A DNA stretch of 64,000 bases from Sphingobium psychrophilum (lineage in GTDB: Bacteria; Pseudomonadota; Alphaproteobacteria; Sphingomonadales; Sphingomonadaceae), in the NCBI RefSeq assembly GCF_012927105.1, contig NZ_JABBFV010000004.1:248001-312000 (forward strand), given 5' to 3'. The translations under genes were made by a program, and so were the position numbers. Below are positions 18,787 through 28,731 of the stretch, in pieces. The stretch's first letter is position 1. Every line of letters begins with the position of its first letter. The notes beneath the pieces are model-generated. The model worked only from the letters and a program-made list of their open reading frames with translations, did no database searches and was not told where the DNA came from.

Positions 18787-19920
18787 ATGCGCCACCCGAT
18801 CGCCTTCGCCCTTCCCCTCATCCTGATCGCCTGTTCGGGCGAAGGGGCCAACAGTCAGACGACTGCGGCAGCGGACAAGCCCTTCAAGACCTCCGTCATC
18901 GCCGATTTCGATTCGCCCTGGGCGATGACCTTCCTGCCCGACGGCCGCGCCCTGGTGACGGAGAAGAAGGGCGAGATGATCCTGTTCGATCCCAAGAACG
19001 GCACAAAAATCCCGATCGGCGGCATCCCGGCGGTCGACAGCGCAGGTCAGGGCGCCTTGATGGACGTCGTCCCCTCGCCCGCCTTCGCGAAGGACCAGGC
19101 GGTCTATTTCAGCTTCTCCGAAGAGCGCGACGGCGTGAAGGGCGTGGCGTTGGCGAAGGGCATGTTCGCCCAGGCCAGCGACGGCACGACAAAGCTGGAC
19201 GGCGTGACCGTCATCTTCCGCGCCAGCCCCTATGTCGAAGGCAACGGCCATTATTCCGGCCGAATCGCCTTCTCGTCCGACGGCAAATATCTTTTCTTCA
19301 CCAATGGCGAGCGGCAGAAGTTCGATCCCGCGCAAGACCCGAAGGCAACGCTGGGCAAGGTGCTGCGCCTGAACCTCGACGGCACCCCTGCCGCGAACAA
19401 TCCCCTTGCCGCCAAGGGATTCGACCCCGCCATCTGGTCCTACGGCCATCGCAATCTGCTGGGAATCGCCTTCGACAAGGACGGCCGCCTGTGGGAACAG
19501 GAAATGGGGCCGAAGGGCGGCGACGAGGTGAACCTCATCAAGCCCGGCCTCAACTATGGCTGGCCCAAAGCGTCGAACGGTAGCCATTATGATGGCCGCG
19601 ACATCCCCGATCACAAGGCCGGCGATGGCTATGAAGCGCCCAAGGTCAGCTGGAACCCCGTCATTTCGCCCGGCGGCCTGCTCTATTATTCCGGCACGCT
19701 GTTCCCCCAATGGCAGGGATCGCTGTTCATCGGCGGCCTGTCGAGCCAGAGCCTCGTCCGGGTGAAGCTGAACGGCGACAAGGCGGAAAAGGCCGACCAG
19801 TGGGACATGGGCGCCCGCATCCGCGAGGTCGAGCAGGGGCCGGACGGCGCACTCTGGCTGCTGGAGGATGGCGGCGACGGATCGCAGGGTCGGCTGCTGA
19901 AGCTGACGCCGGCGGGTTGA
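18787..19920 (+). CDS. PQQ-dependent aldose (glucose/sorbosone-type) dehydrogenase lipoprotein
   Basis: 377 residues. Lipobox LILIAC with Cys16 predicts a membrane-anchored periplasmic protein. Beta-propeller sugar-dehydrogenase features: SPWAMTFLPDGRALVTEKKG, GNGHYSGRIAFSSDGKYLFF, LGKVLRLNLDGTPAANNP, SYGHRNLLGIAFD, LWEQEMGPKGGDEVNLIKPG and NYGWPKASNG, like the YliI soluble aldose dehydrogenase. The HYSGR His is the likely base, and the RN and NYGWP segments bind PQQ or calcium. It would oxidise aldoses to lactones. It is transcribed alone. Confidence 0.93.
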   Translation: MRHPIAFALPLILIACSGEGANSQTTAAADKPFKTSVIADFDSPWAMTFLPDGRALVTEKKGEMILFDPKNGTKIPIGGIPAVDSAGQGALMDVVPSPAFAKDQAVYFSFSEERDGVKGVALAKGMFAQASDGTTKLDGVTVIFRASPYVEGNGHYSGRIAFSSDGKYLFFTNGERQKFDPAQDPKATLGKVLRLNLDGTPAANNPLAAKGFDPAIWSYGHRNLLGIAFDKDGRLWEQEMGPKGGDEVNLIKPGLNYGWPKASNGSHYDGRDIPDHKAGDGYEAPKVSWNPVISPGGLLYYSGTLFPQWQGSLFIGGLSSQSLVRVKLNGDKAEKADQWDMGARIREVEQGPDGALWLLEDGGDGSQGRLLKLTPAG

Positions 19921-19964
19921 CCGCTACTCCGTAAGAATGAATAGCACCTATATGGGAGTTATCG

Positions 19965-20027
19965 TTCCCCGGCGAAGGCCGGGGTCCAGTTGAAGCCTTG
20001 GATCTGGACCCCGGCCTTCGCCGGGGA
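19965..20027. repeat. Palindromic intergenic repeat, family A (copy 2)
   Basis: TTCCCCGGCGAAGGCCGGGG plus GTCCAG and its inverted partner around a loop of about 12 bp, between the sugar dehydrogenase and OYE genes. Nearly the same arms as at 1762-1829. Confidence 0.85.
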
Positions 20028-20062
20028 ATAGTAATCCAAGTCTGACCCTTATTGGAGAACCC

Positions 20063-21181
20063 ATGAGCGGACCCAAGCTGTTCGAGCCCTTTCATGTCGG
20101 CAATCTGACGCTCGACAATCGGATCGTCATTGCCCCGATGTGCCAATATTCCGCCGTCGATGGGGCAATGACCGACTGGCACCTCATCCATCTGGGCCAA
20201 CTTGCCCTGTCCGGCGCGGCATTGCTGACGATCGAGGCCAGCGCCGTCCTGCCGGAGGGGCGCATTTCCCATGCCGATGTCGGCCTGTGGGATGATGTAA
20301 CCGAAGCGGCGATGCGGCGGGTGCTGGACGGCGTTCGCGCCCATAGCGACATGCCCATCGCCATTCAGCTCGGCCATGCCGGGCGCAAGGCATCGACTCA
20401 TGTGCCATGGCAGGGCGGCGCGCAGATCGCGCCCGACGCGCCTAATGGCTGGCAGACGGTCGCTCCATCTGCCCTGCCCTTCACGCCGGGCACCAATGCG
20501 CTCATGGCGCTCGACCGCGCCGGCATCGAGCGCGTGCGTGACGCTTTCGTCGCGGCCGCCCGCCGCGCCGACAATCTGGGGCTGGACGCGATCCAACTCC
20601 ATGGCGCGCACGGCTATCTGCTGCATCAGTTCCTCTCACCCCTCTCCAACCGGCGCGACGATGATTATGGTGGCAACCTCGAAAACCGGATGCGCCTGCC
20701 GCTGGAGATTTTCGACGCGGTGCGCGCGGCCTTCCCGGCGCAGAAGCCAGTGACGATGCGCGTGTCGGGCACCGACTGGGTGGAGGGCGGCTGGGATATC
20801 GACCAGACGATCGCCTTTGCGCAGGCGCTGGAAGCGCGTGGCTGCGACGCCATCCATGTGTCGAGCGGCGGCAACGACCCGCGCCAGGCTATCCCGGTCG
20901 GCCCCAGCTATCAGGTGCCACTGGCCCGCGCCGTGAAGCAGGCGGTAACGGTCCCGGTGATCGCGGTCGGCCTCATCACCGATTTTGAGCAGGCCGAAGC
21001 GATCATTGGCACCGGCGATGCGGACCTGATCGCCATCGCCCGCACCATCCTCTACGACCCGCGCTGGCCCTGGCACGCGGCCGCCCATCTTGGCGCATCG
21101 GTGAAGGCCGCGCCGCAATATCTACGCTGCCAGCCGCGCCAATATCGGCATCTGTTCGATTCAGCCAAGAACGGCGACTGA
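20063..21181 (+). CDS. NADH:flavin oxidoreductase, Old Yellow Enzyme family (YqjM-like)
   Basis: 372-residue FMN TIM-barrel ene-reductase. Visible: LTLDNRIVIAPMCQYSAVDG and MTDWHLIHLGQLALSG, QLGHAGRKAS, the substrate-binding IQLHGAHGYLLHQFLSPLSN (His-x-x-His), NRRDDDYGGNLENRMRLPLE, and the FMN phosphate-binding end VGLITDFEQAEAII with GDADLIAIARTILYDPRWP. The APMCQYS Cys marks the thermophilic-like YqjM group. It reduces activated C=C bonds in vitro; the physiological substrate is unknown. Confidence 0.95.
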   Translation: MSGPKLFEPFHVGNLTLDNRIVIAPMCQYSAVDGAMTDWHLIHLGQLALSGAALLTIEASAVLPEGRISHADVGLWDDVTEAAMRRVLDGVRAHSDMPIAIQLGHAGRKASTHVPWQGGAQIAPDAPNGWQTVAPSALPFTPGTNALMALDRAGIERVRDAFVAAARRADNLGLDAIQLHGAHGYLLHQFLSPLSNRRDDDYGGNLENRMRLPLEIFDAVRAAFPAQKPVTMRVSGTDWVEGGWDIDQTIAFAQALEARGCDAIHVSSGGNDPRQAIPVGPSYQVPLARAVKQAVTVPVIAVGLITDFEQAEAIIGTGDADLIAIARTILYDPRWPWHAAAHLGASVKAAPQYLRCQPRQYRHLFDSAKNGD

Positions 21182-21185
21182 AACG

Positions 21186-21213
21186 AAAAACGGGGCCACC
21201 CGGCCCCGTTTTT
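21186..21213. terminator. Bidirectional Rho-independent terminator between OYE and pyrG
   Basis: AAAAACGGGGCC, a 4-nt loop and GGCCCCGTTTTT form a symmetric hairpin with A-run and T-run flanks, between two convergent genes. It serves both strands. Confidence 0.9.
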
Positions 21214-21215
21214 GT

Positions 21216-22847
21216 TTACACCAACCGGCTCTGCTTGACCGCCGCTTCGATGAAGCTGGCGAAGAGCGGGTGCGGGTCGAACGGCTTGGATTTCAATTCC
21301 GGGTGGAACTGCACGCCCACGAACCAGGGATGGTCGGGCCGCTCGACGATTTCAGGCAGCGTGCCGTCGGGCGACATGCCGGAGAAGATCAGGCCGCCCT
21401 TTTCCAAAGGCTCGCGATAGCCAGCATTCACTTCATAGCGATGGCGATGCCGCTCGCTAATGTCGTTGGTGCCGTAAATGCCCGCTACGACGCTGTTGCC
21501 GGTCAGCTTGGCGGGATAGGCACCCAGCCGCATCGTGCCGCCCAGGTCGGTGTCCGCGGTGCGCTTCTGCAGGCCTTCGGTGCTCATCCATTCGGTGATG
21601 AGGCCGACGACCGGCTCGGACGTCTCGCCAAATTCCGTGGTGGAGGCCGCCGCGATGCCCGCGGTGTTCCGTGCGCCCTCGATACAGGCCATCTGCATCC
21701 CCAGGCATATGCCGAAGAAGGGCACATTACGTTCGCGCGCGAATTTGACGCTGGCGATCTTGCCTTCCGACCCGCGCACACCGAACCCGCCCGGCACCAG
21801 AATGCCGTGCATCGGCTCCAGGCTGGCGATGATATCATCGCCCTTCTCGAACAATTCGGCGTCGATCCACTTGACCTTCACCTTCACCCGGTTGGCCAGG
21901 CCACCATGGCTGAGCGCTTCGTAGAGCGACTTATAGGCGTCGAGCAGGCCGACATATTTGCCGACTACGCCGATCGTCACTTCGCCTTCGGGGTTTTGCT
22001 GGCGATCCATGATGTCGTCCCAGCGGGCGAGCTGGGGCGTCGGCGCATCCTTGATGCCAAAGGCGCGCAGCACTTCTTCATCCAGCCCTTCGGCATGATA
22101 TTGATGCGGCACGGCGTAGATGCTGCGGGCGTCGAGCGCGGGAATGACCGCTTCGGGGCGCACGTTGCAGAACAGCGCGATCTTCTGGCGCTCGCTGTCG
22201 GGCAGCGGATGTTCGCAGCGGCACAGCAATATGTCGGGCTGAATGCCGAGCGAGGTCAGGTCGCGCACGCTGCGCTGGGTCGGCTTGGTCTTCAGCTCGC
22301 CGGCCGCCGCGATATAGGGCACCAGCGTTACATGGACGAAGATCGACTGGCCGCGATCCAGGTCGTTATGCAGCTGGCGAATCGCTTCCATGAAGGGCAG
22401 CGATTCGATGTCGCCCACCGTGCCGCCAATCTCGCACAGGACGAAATCGATATCGTCGGTGTCGGCCAGCGCGAACGCCTTGATCTCGTCGGTGACGTGC
22501 GGAATGACCTGCACCGTCGCGCCCAGATAATCGCCGCGCCGCTCGCGCTGGATGATCGTCTGATAGACGCGACCCTGCGTCACATTGTCGCTCTGGCGCG
22601 CGGACACGCCGGTAAAGCGCTCATAATGGCCCAGGTCCAGGTCGGTTTCGGCCCCGTCGTCGGTTACATAGACTTCGCCATGCTGATAGGGCGACATCGT
22701 GCCCGGATCGACGTTGAGATAGGGGTCGAATTTCCGGATTCGCACACGGAAACCTCGCGCTTGCAACAAAGCTGCAAGCGAAGCAGCCATCAGGCCCTTG
22801 CCAAGCGAGGAGACCACGCCGCCGGTGATGAAAATATACCGCGTCAT
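21216..22847 (-). CDS. pyrG: CTP synthase
   Basis: Converts UTP to CTP with glutamine. 543 residues, usual length. N-terminal synthetase domain [53 protein letters not shown]-terminal class I glutamine amidotransferase with the Cys nucleophile in [11 protein letters not shown] and His/Glu in VGVQFHPE. Ends just before the shared terminator. Confidence 0.98.
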   Translation of the reverse strand: MTRYIFITGGVVSSLGKGLMAASLAALLQARGFRVRIRKFDPYLNVDPGTMSPYQHGEVYVTDDGAETDLDLGHYERFTGVSARQSDNVTQGRVYQTIIQRERRGDYLGATVQVIPHVTDEIKAFALADTDDIDFVLCEIGGTVGDIESLPFMEAIRQLHNDLDRGQSIFVHVTLVPYIAAAGELKTKPTQRSVRDLTSLGIQPDILLCRCEHPLPDSERQKIALFCNVRPEAVIPALDARSIYAVPHQYHAEGLDEEVLRAFGIKDAPTPQLARWDDIMDRQQNPEGEVTIGVVGKYVGLLDAYKSLYEALSHGGLANRVKVKVKWIDAELFEKGDDIIASLEPMHGILVPGGFGVRGSEGKIASVKFARERNVPFFGICLGMQMACIEGARNTAGIAAASTTEFGETSEPVVGLITEWMSTEGLQKRTADTDLGGTMRLGAYPAKLTGNSVVAGIYGTNDISERHRHRYEVNAGYREPLEKGGLIFSGMSPDGTLPEIVERPDHPWFVGVQFHPELKSKPFDPHPLFASFIEAAVKQSRLV

Positions 22848-22937
22848 GGGAGGAGTGGGTTAGCCTTTCAGGACAGCAAAGGGCAAGCGCGCGAATCCAC
22901 GCACGCTTAAAAAAAGATCGAAAGATCGATGAAGGGA

Positions 22938-23315
22938 TTAGTTGGCGAGCGGAACCGCGCCATTGGCCGCGGGCGCGGACGCCGCATTGCTGGCGACGCC
23001 CGCCAGCGGATCGGCGTTACCGGCGGGCGCCGGGGCACCCTGCGTGGCCGGGGCCTGCTTCACCAGTGACGTGTCGATATCGCTCGGCGCATGACGCACC
23101 GACGCGATCACCGCCATCACGATCGACAAGGTGACGAAGATGGTCGCCAGTACCGTGGTCGATCGCGTCAGGAAATCCGCCGCGCCGCGCGCCGACATCA
23201 GGCCCGCCGGGCTGCCGCCTACGCCCAAACCGCCGCCTTCCGACTTCTGCATCAGGATGACGGCGACCAGCAGGGCTGCGATGATGGCCTGCACGACGAG
23301 AAGGAAGGTGAACAT
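22938..23315 (-). CDS. secG: Preprotein translocase subunit SecG
   Basis: 125 residues with two membrane spans (about 2-22 and 53-73) around the conserved LMQKSEGGGLGVGGSPAGLM loop, then a cytoplasmic Ala/Pro-rich tail. Auxiliary subunit of SecYEG. It lies between tpiA and pyrG on the same strand, as in many proteobacteria. Confidence 0.95.
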   Translation of the reverse strand: MFTFLLVVQAIIAALLVAVILMQKSEGGGLGVGGSPAGLMSARGAADFLTRSTTVLATIFVTLSIVMAVIASVRHAPSDIDTSLVKQAPATQGAPAPAGNADPLAGVASNAASAPAANGAVPLAN

Positions 23316-23420
23316 GCGACGGGGTCCGGTACTTTAGGATGCGTTGGCGCGCACATAGCGACGAAGCGCCGTGGGGGCAACCGTTGCGGAGGCTGCGGCA
23401 GATATCCAGATTTCCAACAT

Positions 23421-23539
23421 TCCGTTCGTGCTGAGTAGAGGCTGAGCGAAGTCGAAGCCTCATATCGAAGCATCCGAGCAGGCCCAATCCTTCGATACAC
23501 CACTTCGACAAACTCAGTGGTTACTCAGGACGAACGGAT
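23421..23539. repeat. Palindromic intergenic repeat, family D (copy 1)
   Basis: Ends are TCCGTTCGTGCTGAGTAG and CTACTCAG-like GACGAACGGA in inverted orientation; inside, AGCGAAGTCGAAGC and CACTTCGACAAACTCAGT are imperfect inverted arms around TATCGAAGCAT/CCTTCGATAC. Located between secG and tpiA. The same architecture occurs at 62259-62378. Confidence 0.8.
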
Positions 23540-23562
23540 ATTTTATCGCGAACTCCAGCGAA

Positions 23563-24324
23563 TCAAGCCGCCACCGCCAGCTTGCCGTCCGCCGCTTCCA
23601 CGATCGGCGCGAATTTCGCCGCGGTCAGGCTCGCACCGCCGATCAGGCCGCCGTCGACGTCTGCAATGGCCAGCAATTCGGCCGCATTGGCGCCATTCAT
23701 CGACCCGCCATAGAGGATGCGCACCTTGTCCGCTTCGCCGCCGATACGGGTGGCCAGCGCAGCGCGCAGCGCGCCATGCATGGTCGCGACCGCCTCCATG
23801 GTGGGGATGCGCCCGGTGCCGATCGCCCAGATCGGTTCATAGGCGACCGCCAGCCAGTCGGCCGACGCGCCGTCGGGCAAGGATGCCAGCAATTGCGCGG
23901 ACACCACCGCTTCGGCATCGCCCGCGTCCCGCACGTCCAGGCTTTCGCCCACGCATAATATGACATTAAGGCCCGCCGCCTTCGCCGCGATCGACTTGGC
24001 CGCGATATCCGCATTGGTTTCGCCGCGCGCCTCGCGCCGCTCGCTATGGCCAGTAATGACCCAGCTTGCCCCGGCTTCGGCCAGCATCTCGGCCGACAGC
24101 GACCCGGTATAGGCGCCGGTCATGTCCATATGGCAATTTTGCGCGCCGATGAACGCCGCGCCGCGCCGTTCCGACCCCGCCATGATCAGCGTCGCGGGCA
24201 GGCACAGCCCAACCTCGACCGCCGGATGCGCAGCGGCAAGCTTCCCGATCGCCTCCACTTCGTTCAGATGCGCGCGCATCCCGTTCATTTTCCAATTGCC
24301 GACAACCAGCTTGCGCCTGCCCAT
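23563..24324 (-). CDS. tpiA: Triosephosphate isomerase
   Basis: 253 residues from the ATG at 24324 (MGRRKLVVGNWKMNG); the longer upstream frame is not TIM-like. Catalytic Lys in NWKMNG, His in ITGHSERR, Glu in VAYEPIWAIGTG, and the phosphate loop LYGGSMNGANA. Glycolysis and gluconeogenesis. Divergent from ppiD. Confidence 0.98.
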   Translation of the reverse strand: MGRRKLVVGNWKMNGMRAHLNEVEAIGKLAAAHPAVEVGLCLPATLIMAGSERRGAAFIGAQNCHMDMTGAYTGSLSAEMLAEAGASWVITGHSERREARGETNADIAAKSIAAKAAGLNVILCVGESLDVRDAGDAEAVVSAQLLASLPDGASADWLAVAYEPIWAIGTGRIPTMEAVATMHGALRAALATRIGGEADKVRILYGGSMNGANAAELLAIADVDGGLIGGASLTAAKFAPIVEAADGKLAVAA

Positions 24325-24523
24325 CGATGCATTCCCTTTATTATTGCTGCACGTCGCCCCCCGCCCCTTCGCCGCCGGGCCTTGCCCTGGCGTCTCCCCG
24401 AACGAACCGGATGCTGCAAAAGGCGATGAACGGCGCTCGCGCATTTGTCCAGTCCAAGCCTTGCCGCCGCGCGCATCCGCGCTTAAAGCGGGCCGCCATA
24501 ACGCCCGGAGTTCTGGAACACCC

Positions 24524-26473
24524 ATGCTTTCTGTCTTTCGCAGCTTCATCCGATCCAAATTCGGCGCGCTTTTCGCCATCCTCTTCCTGGGGGTGATCGC
24601 CGCGGCCTTCATCCTGGGGGACGTCACCAGCGGCAATTATGGCAGCGCACTGGGCGGCGGCGGGACCGCGGCCAAGGCGGACGGCTACAATCTCACGGAA
24701 ACGGAATTACAGGACAGGGTCCAGCGCGTGTTCGAAAATGCACGCCGCACCAACCCCGGCCTCCAGATCGGCGATTTCTTCGCGCAGGGCGGCGCGGCCC
24801 AGGTGTTCGACCAACTGGTAGCGTCCCTGACGCTCAAGGCGTTCGCTGACGATCAGGGCGTGCATATCTCCAAACGGCTGGTCGATGCGCAAATCGCGCA
24901 GATCCCCGCGTTTCAGGATGCCGCCGGTAATTTCAGCAATGATAATTTCCGCGCGCTGCTGGTGCGCGAACGGCTGACCGAACAGGCGCTGCGCGATGAT
25001 ATCAGCCGCGAAATCCTCCAGCGCCACCTGCTCGCCCCGGTGGGCCTTGGCGTCAAGCTGACCGACAGCATGGTCCTGCCCTATGCCTCGCTGCTGCTCG
25101 AAGCGCGCCAGGGCACGGTCGCGGCGATCCCGGCGGTCGCCTTCCTCGACGACAAGAACCCGACCGACGCACAACTGGCCGACTATTATAAGAAGAACGC
25201 CAGCCGCTTCACCATCCCCGAACAGCGCCGCATCCGCTACGCCCTGATCGACGCCGAACGCTTCGCCCAGGCGGCCCAGCCGACCGAGGCGGAGATCAGC
25301 GCCAGCTACAATCAGAACAAGGCCGCCTATGCCGCGAAGCAAAGCCGGACCGTCGAGCAACTGGTGCTGCCGACAGAGGCCGGCGCCAAGGCGATCGCCG
25401 ATCAGGTGAAGGGCGGCAAGTCGCTCGCCGCCGCCGCGCAGGGCGCGGGCCTTGCCGTCGCGACGCTGGCGGACCAGAGCCGCGAGGCGCTGACCGCTAC
25501 GGCGGGCAAGGCCGTCGCCGATACCGTGTTCGCGGGCAAGCAGGGTGACCTGATCGGTCCGGTGCGCGGATCGCTCGGCTGGCTGCTGCTGCGCGTCACC
25601 GCGACGAAGGAAACCCCCGCCCGTCCGCTCGACGCGGTGCGGGGCGAGATCGTCACGACGCTGCGCGCGCAGAAGGAAAAGCAACTGCTGTCCGACTTCA
25701 CCGGCAAGATCGAGGATGCGATCGGCAATGGCGACAGTTTCGAGGAAGTGGTGAAAGATAACGGCCTGAAGCTGGAGACCAGCCCGCCCCTGCTCGCCAC
25801 CGGCAAGCAGGTGAAGGACCAGGCCTATGCCGCCCCGGCCGACATCCAGCCGCTGCTCGCCCCGGTCTTTGCGATGAGCGCCGACGACGATGCGCAGCTG
25901 ATCCCGATCACCCCGGACAAACGCTATGCCCTGGCCGCGCCGGGCGACATCGTCGCCGCCGCGCCGCCACCGCTGGCCGAAGTCAAGCAGCTGGTGTTGG
26001 CCCAATATAAGCTGAACGCCGGCAATCTGAAGGCAAAGGCGCTGGCCGAGCAGATCCAGGCGAAGGTCGCCAAGGGCGCTAAGCTGGCCGACGCCATCGC
26101 CCAGGCCGGCGTTAAGCTGCCCGCGCCGCAGATGCTGGGCGGCCGCCGCGCCGACATCATGCGCGGTGAACAGCGTCCTCCTGCCGAAGTCGCCATCCTC
26201 TTTGCGATGGCGGCGAACACGGTCAAGACGCTGCCGATCGGCCAGGATCGCGGCTATTTCGTCGTGCAACTCAACGCGATCGAGCGCGGCGACGCCAAGA
26301 ACCAGCCCGCCTTGCTGAACCAGGTCCGCACCCAGCTCGCCGATGTGGTCGGTCAGGAATATGGCCAGCAATTCGAACGCGCGATCGAAAAGGAACTGGG
26401 CGTCACCCGCAACGCCAAGGCCGTGGAGCAGGTCCGCAGCGCCCTCGCCGCTACCAACAGCGGCGATCAGTAA
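24524..26473 (+). CDS. ppiD: Peptidylprolyl isomerase / periplasmic chaperone PpiD (SurA_N-type)
   Basis: 649 residues from the ATG at 24524. Inner-membrane anchor at residues 11-30 (FGALFAILFLGVIAAAFILG), a SurA_N-like helical domain (about 45-240), and a PpiC-like region around YKKNASRFTIPEQRRIRYAL and DQSREALTATAGKAVADTVFAGKQGDLIGPV. The family assists outer-membrane protein folding near the Sec translocon, usually with weak PPIase activity. trpE starts 1 bp after its stop, so the two genes are cotranscribed. Confidence 0.93.
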   Translation: MLSVFRSFIRSKFGALFAILFLGVIAAAFILGDVTSGNYGSALGGGGTAAKADGYNLTETELQDRVQRVFENARRTNPGLQIGDFFAQGGAAQVFDQLVASLTLKAFADDQGVHISKRLVDAQIAQIPAFQDAAGNFSNDNFRALLVRERLTEQALRDDISREILQRHLLAPVGLGVKLTDSMVLPYASLLLEARQGTVAAIPAVAFLDDKNPTDAQLADYYKKNASRFTIPEQRRIRYALIDAERFAQAAQPTEAEISASYNQNKAAYAAKQSRTVEQLVLPTEAGAKAIADQVKGGKSLAAAAQGAGLAVATLADQSREALTATAGKAVADTVFAGKQGDLIGPVRGSLGWLLLRVTATKETPARPLDAVRGEIVTTLRAQKEKQLLSDFTGKIEDAIGNGDSFEEVVKDNGLKLETSPPLLATGKQVKDQAYAAPADIQPLLAPVFAMSADDDAQLIPITPDKRYALAAPGDIVAAAPPPLAEVKQLVLAQYKLNAGNLKAKALAEQIQAKVAKGAKLADAIAQAGVKLPAPQMLGGRRADIMRGEQRPPAEVAILFAMAANTVKTLPIGQDRGYFVVQLNAIERGDAKNQPALLNQVRTQLADVVGQEYGQQFERAIEKELGVTRNAKAVEQVRSALAATNSGDQ

Positions 26474-26474
26474 G

Positions 26475-27998
26475 ATGGCGGCGATCGGCGGGACGGCAGA
26501 CGGCGTAGAGACTGCGCGCGCGGCGCTTTTGCGTGGCGAATCGGCGCTGGTGTGGCGGCGGCAGATCGCCGACACCGACACGCCGATCTCCGCCGCGCTC
26601 AAACTGTTCGAACCCGATCGCGGCGATTATCTGCTGGAATCGGTGGAGGGCGGCGCGGTGCGCGGCCGCCACAGCCTGATCGGCCTTGCCCCCGACCTCG
26701 TCTTCCGCGCCAATGGCCAGGATGCCGAAATCAACCGCCATTGGGCGACCGATCGCGACGCCTTCGTCCCCGAAAGTGCCGGCGCGCTCGATGCGTTGCG
26801 CGCGCTGGTGGCTGAATGTCGCGCCGCGATGGACCCCGCTTTGCCCGCCGCGCTCGCCTGCCTCGTCGGCTATTTCGGTTATGAGACGGTCGGGCTGGTC
26901 GAAAAACTGCCCCGCCCCGCCGCCAACCCCATCGGCGTGCCCGACATGCTGTTTGTGCGGCCGACCGTGATCCTCGTTTTCGATCGCCTTGCCGACGCGC
27001 TCTATCTGGTCGCCCCGGTCTGGAAGGGCAGCTTCATCGACGCGGATCGGGCTATCGAGGAAGCGCTGGAGCGGATCGACGCCACCGCCGCCCGCCTCGC
27101 CGCCCCCCTGCCCGCCGTCCCCGTCCCGGCCACCATCGCCGACGTCGCCGTTACCCCGGTGCTGGAGCCGGGCCGCTATGCGCAGATGGTCGACAAGGCG
27201 AAGGACTATATCGTCGCGGGCGATATCTTTCAGGTGGTGCTGGCCCAGCGCTTCACCAGCCCCTTTACCCTGCCGCCGATCGCCCTTTATCGCGCGCTGC
27301 GGCGGATCAATCCGTCGCCCTTCCTTTATTATCTGGACCTGCCCGGTTTCGCGCTGATCGGCTCGTCACCCGAAATCCTGGTTCGCGCTCGCGACGGCGA
27401 AGTCACCATCCGCCCGATCGCCGGCACCCGCCCTCGCGGCAAGAACGCGGTCGAGGACGCCGACAACCGGACAAGCCTGCTCGCCGATCCCAAGGAGCGG
27501 GCCGAACATCTGATGCTGCTGGACCTGGGCCGCAACGATGTCGGCCGCGTGGCGACCGCCGGCAGCGTCACCGTGACCGACAGCTACACCGTCGAATTTT
27601 ACAGCCATGTGATGCACATCGTCTCCAACGTCGTGGGCCGCCTGTCCCTGGAGAAAGACGCTATCGACGCGCTGTTCGCGGGCTTCCCGGCGGGCACCGT
27701 GTCGGGCGCGCCCAAGGTCCGCGCCTGCGAGATCATTGCCGAACTGGAGCCGGAAACGCGCGGTGCCTATGCCGGCGGCGTCGGCTATTTCGGCCCGGAC
27801 GGCAATATGGACAGCTGCATCGTGCTGCGCACCGCGGTCCTCAAGGACGGCATCATGCATGTTCAGGCGGGCGCGGGCATCGTCGCTGATTCGACCGCCG
27901 AATATGAACAGCGCGAATGCGAAGCCAAGAGCGGCGCATTGCTGGCCGCCGCGCGCGAAGCGGTGACGCTGGCGCGGGAAGCCGGCTTCGGGCAGTAA
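26475..27998 (+). CDS. trpE: Anthranilate synthase component I
   Basis: 507 residues from the ATG at 26475. Turns chorismate into anthranilate. N-terminal domain with LLESVEGGAVRGRHSLIGL (feedback Trp-binding region) and the chorismate-binding core: NPSPFLYYLDLPGFALIGSS, RPIAGTRPRG, LLADPKERAEHLMLLDLGRND, FPAGTVSGAPKVRACEII and QAGAGIVADSTAEYEQ. The start is 1 bp after the ppiD stop; no leader peptide or attenuator is visible. Confidence 0.97.
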   Translation: MAAIGGTADGVETARAALLRGESALVWRRQIADTDTPISAALKLFEPDRGDYLLESVEGGAVRGRHSLIGLAPDLVFRANGQDAEINRHWATDRDAFVPESAGALDALRALVAECRAAMDPALPAALACLVGYFGYETVGLVEKLPRPAANPIGVPDMLFVRPTVILVFDRLADALYLVAPVWKGSFIDADRAIEEALERIDATAARLAAPLPAVPVPATIADVAVTPVLEPGRYAQMVDKAKDYIVAGDIFQVVLAQRFTSPFTLPPIALYRALRRINPSPFLYYLDLPGFALIGSSPEILVRARDGEVTIRPIAGTRPRGKNAVEDADNRTSLLADPKERAEHLMLLDLGRNDVGRVATAGSVTVTDSYTVEFYSHVMHIVSNVVGRLSLEKDAIDALFAGFPAGTVSGAPKVRACEIIAELEPETRGAYAGGVGYFGPDGNMDSCIVLRTAVLKDGIMHVQAGAGIVADSTAEYEQRECEAKSGALLAAAREAVTLAREAGFGQ

Positions 27999-28002
27999 AG
28001 GC

Positions 28003-28728
28003 TCACCTGCACGCTCGCCCGCCCATCGCGCCCCGCTCCGCCTGGTCCAGATGGAAATGGTCGCGATGCGCGGCGTTATAGTCGGGCGACAGCACGGTCG
28101 AAAACAGCCCGCACGCCCCGTCGCGCACCGCGCGCAGAAATTCCGCGTCTTTTCCCTCGCCCTTCCAGTCGTTCAGCACGCTGACCTGCCGCCCGTCCTT
28201 CAGCACGAAAGCCGCGACGTCGATCGCATCGGCGGTGGCATGTTCGCTATAATCGCCCTGGCTGCGGCCATAGATGCGCCGACAACTATAGCTGCCGAAA
28301 TGGCGGATACTGCGCACCGGCGCGCCATAGATGCGCTGCGCGGCCGGTTGCACCACCTGCCATTCCCACAGCTTGAGCGCGGCTACCACCGGACAGGATG
28401 GCGCCACCGCGGCCGGCACTAATGCAATAGCATCCCTGTCGGCCCGCAACCGCACCGCATCGGCATAGCGGCACTGGTCCGCCCCGCCCGGCTGCACCGC
28501 GACATAGTCCACCCCGGCCCGGTCGAGCAGCGCCCGGCACGCCGCACCGTCGCCGGTCAGCGCCGCCAGCTTGCGCCCGGTGAACAGGCCGACCGGCTGC
28601 GCCAGGTCCAGATCGGTCCAGGGCAGATCCTGCGGCCGCTGCCGCAACCAAGCATAAGCCAGCAGGATCAGGGCAAGGGATGCAGCCAGCCAGAGCAGGC
28701 GGCGCAGGGTCAGATGAAGTCGTCGCAT
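28003..28728 (-). CDS. Extensin-family (extensin-like C-terminal) protein, membrane-anchored
   Basis: 241 residues. Signal-anchor at 11-27 (LLWLAASLALILLAYAW), then the extensin-like domain with SIRHFGSYSCRRIYG, SEHATADAIDVAAFVLKDGR and the HRDHFHLDQ motif. The SxHxxxxAxD and HxHxD pattern resembles zinc D-Ala-D-Ala peptidases, so a peptidoglycan role in the periplasm is plausible. Four Cys residues could form disulfides. It ends 4 bp after the convergent trpE and follows the Nudix gene by 3 bp. Confidence 0.9.
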   Translation of the reverse strand: MRRLHLTLRRLLWLAASLALILLAYAWLRQRPQDLPWTDLDLAQPVGLFTGRKLAALTGDGAACRALLDRAGVDYVAVQPGGADQCRYADAVRLRADRDAIALVPAAVAPSCPVVAALKLWEWQVVQPAAQRIYGAPVRSIRHFGSYSCRRIYGRSQGDYSEHATADAIDVAAFVLKDGRQVSVLNDWKGEGKDAEFLRAVRDGACGLFSTVLSPDYNAAHRDHFHLDQAERGAMGGRACR

Positions 28729-28731
28729 CCC

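Noticed and set aside
23421..23539. Repeat array that might be CRISPR
   Set aside because: The repeats are single palindromes between genes, with no regular spacing and no cas genes.
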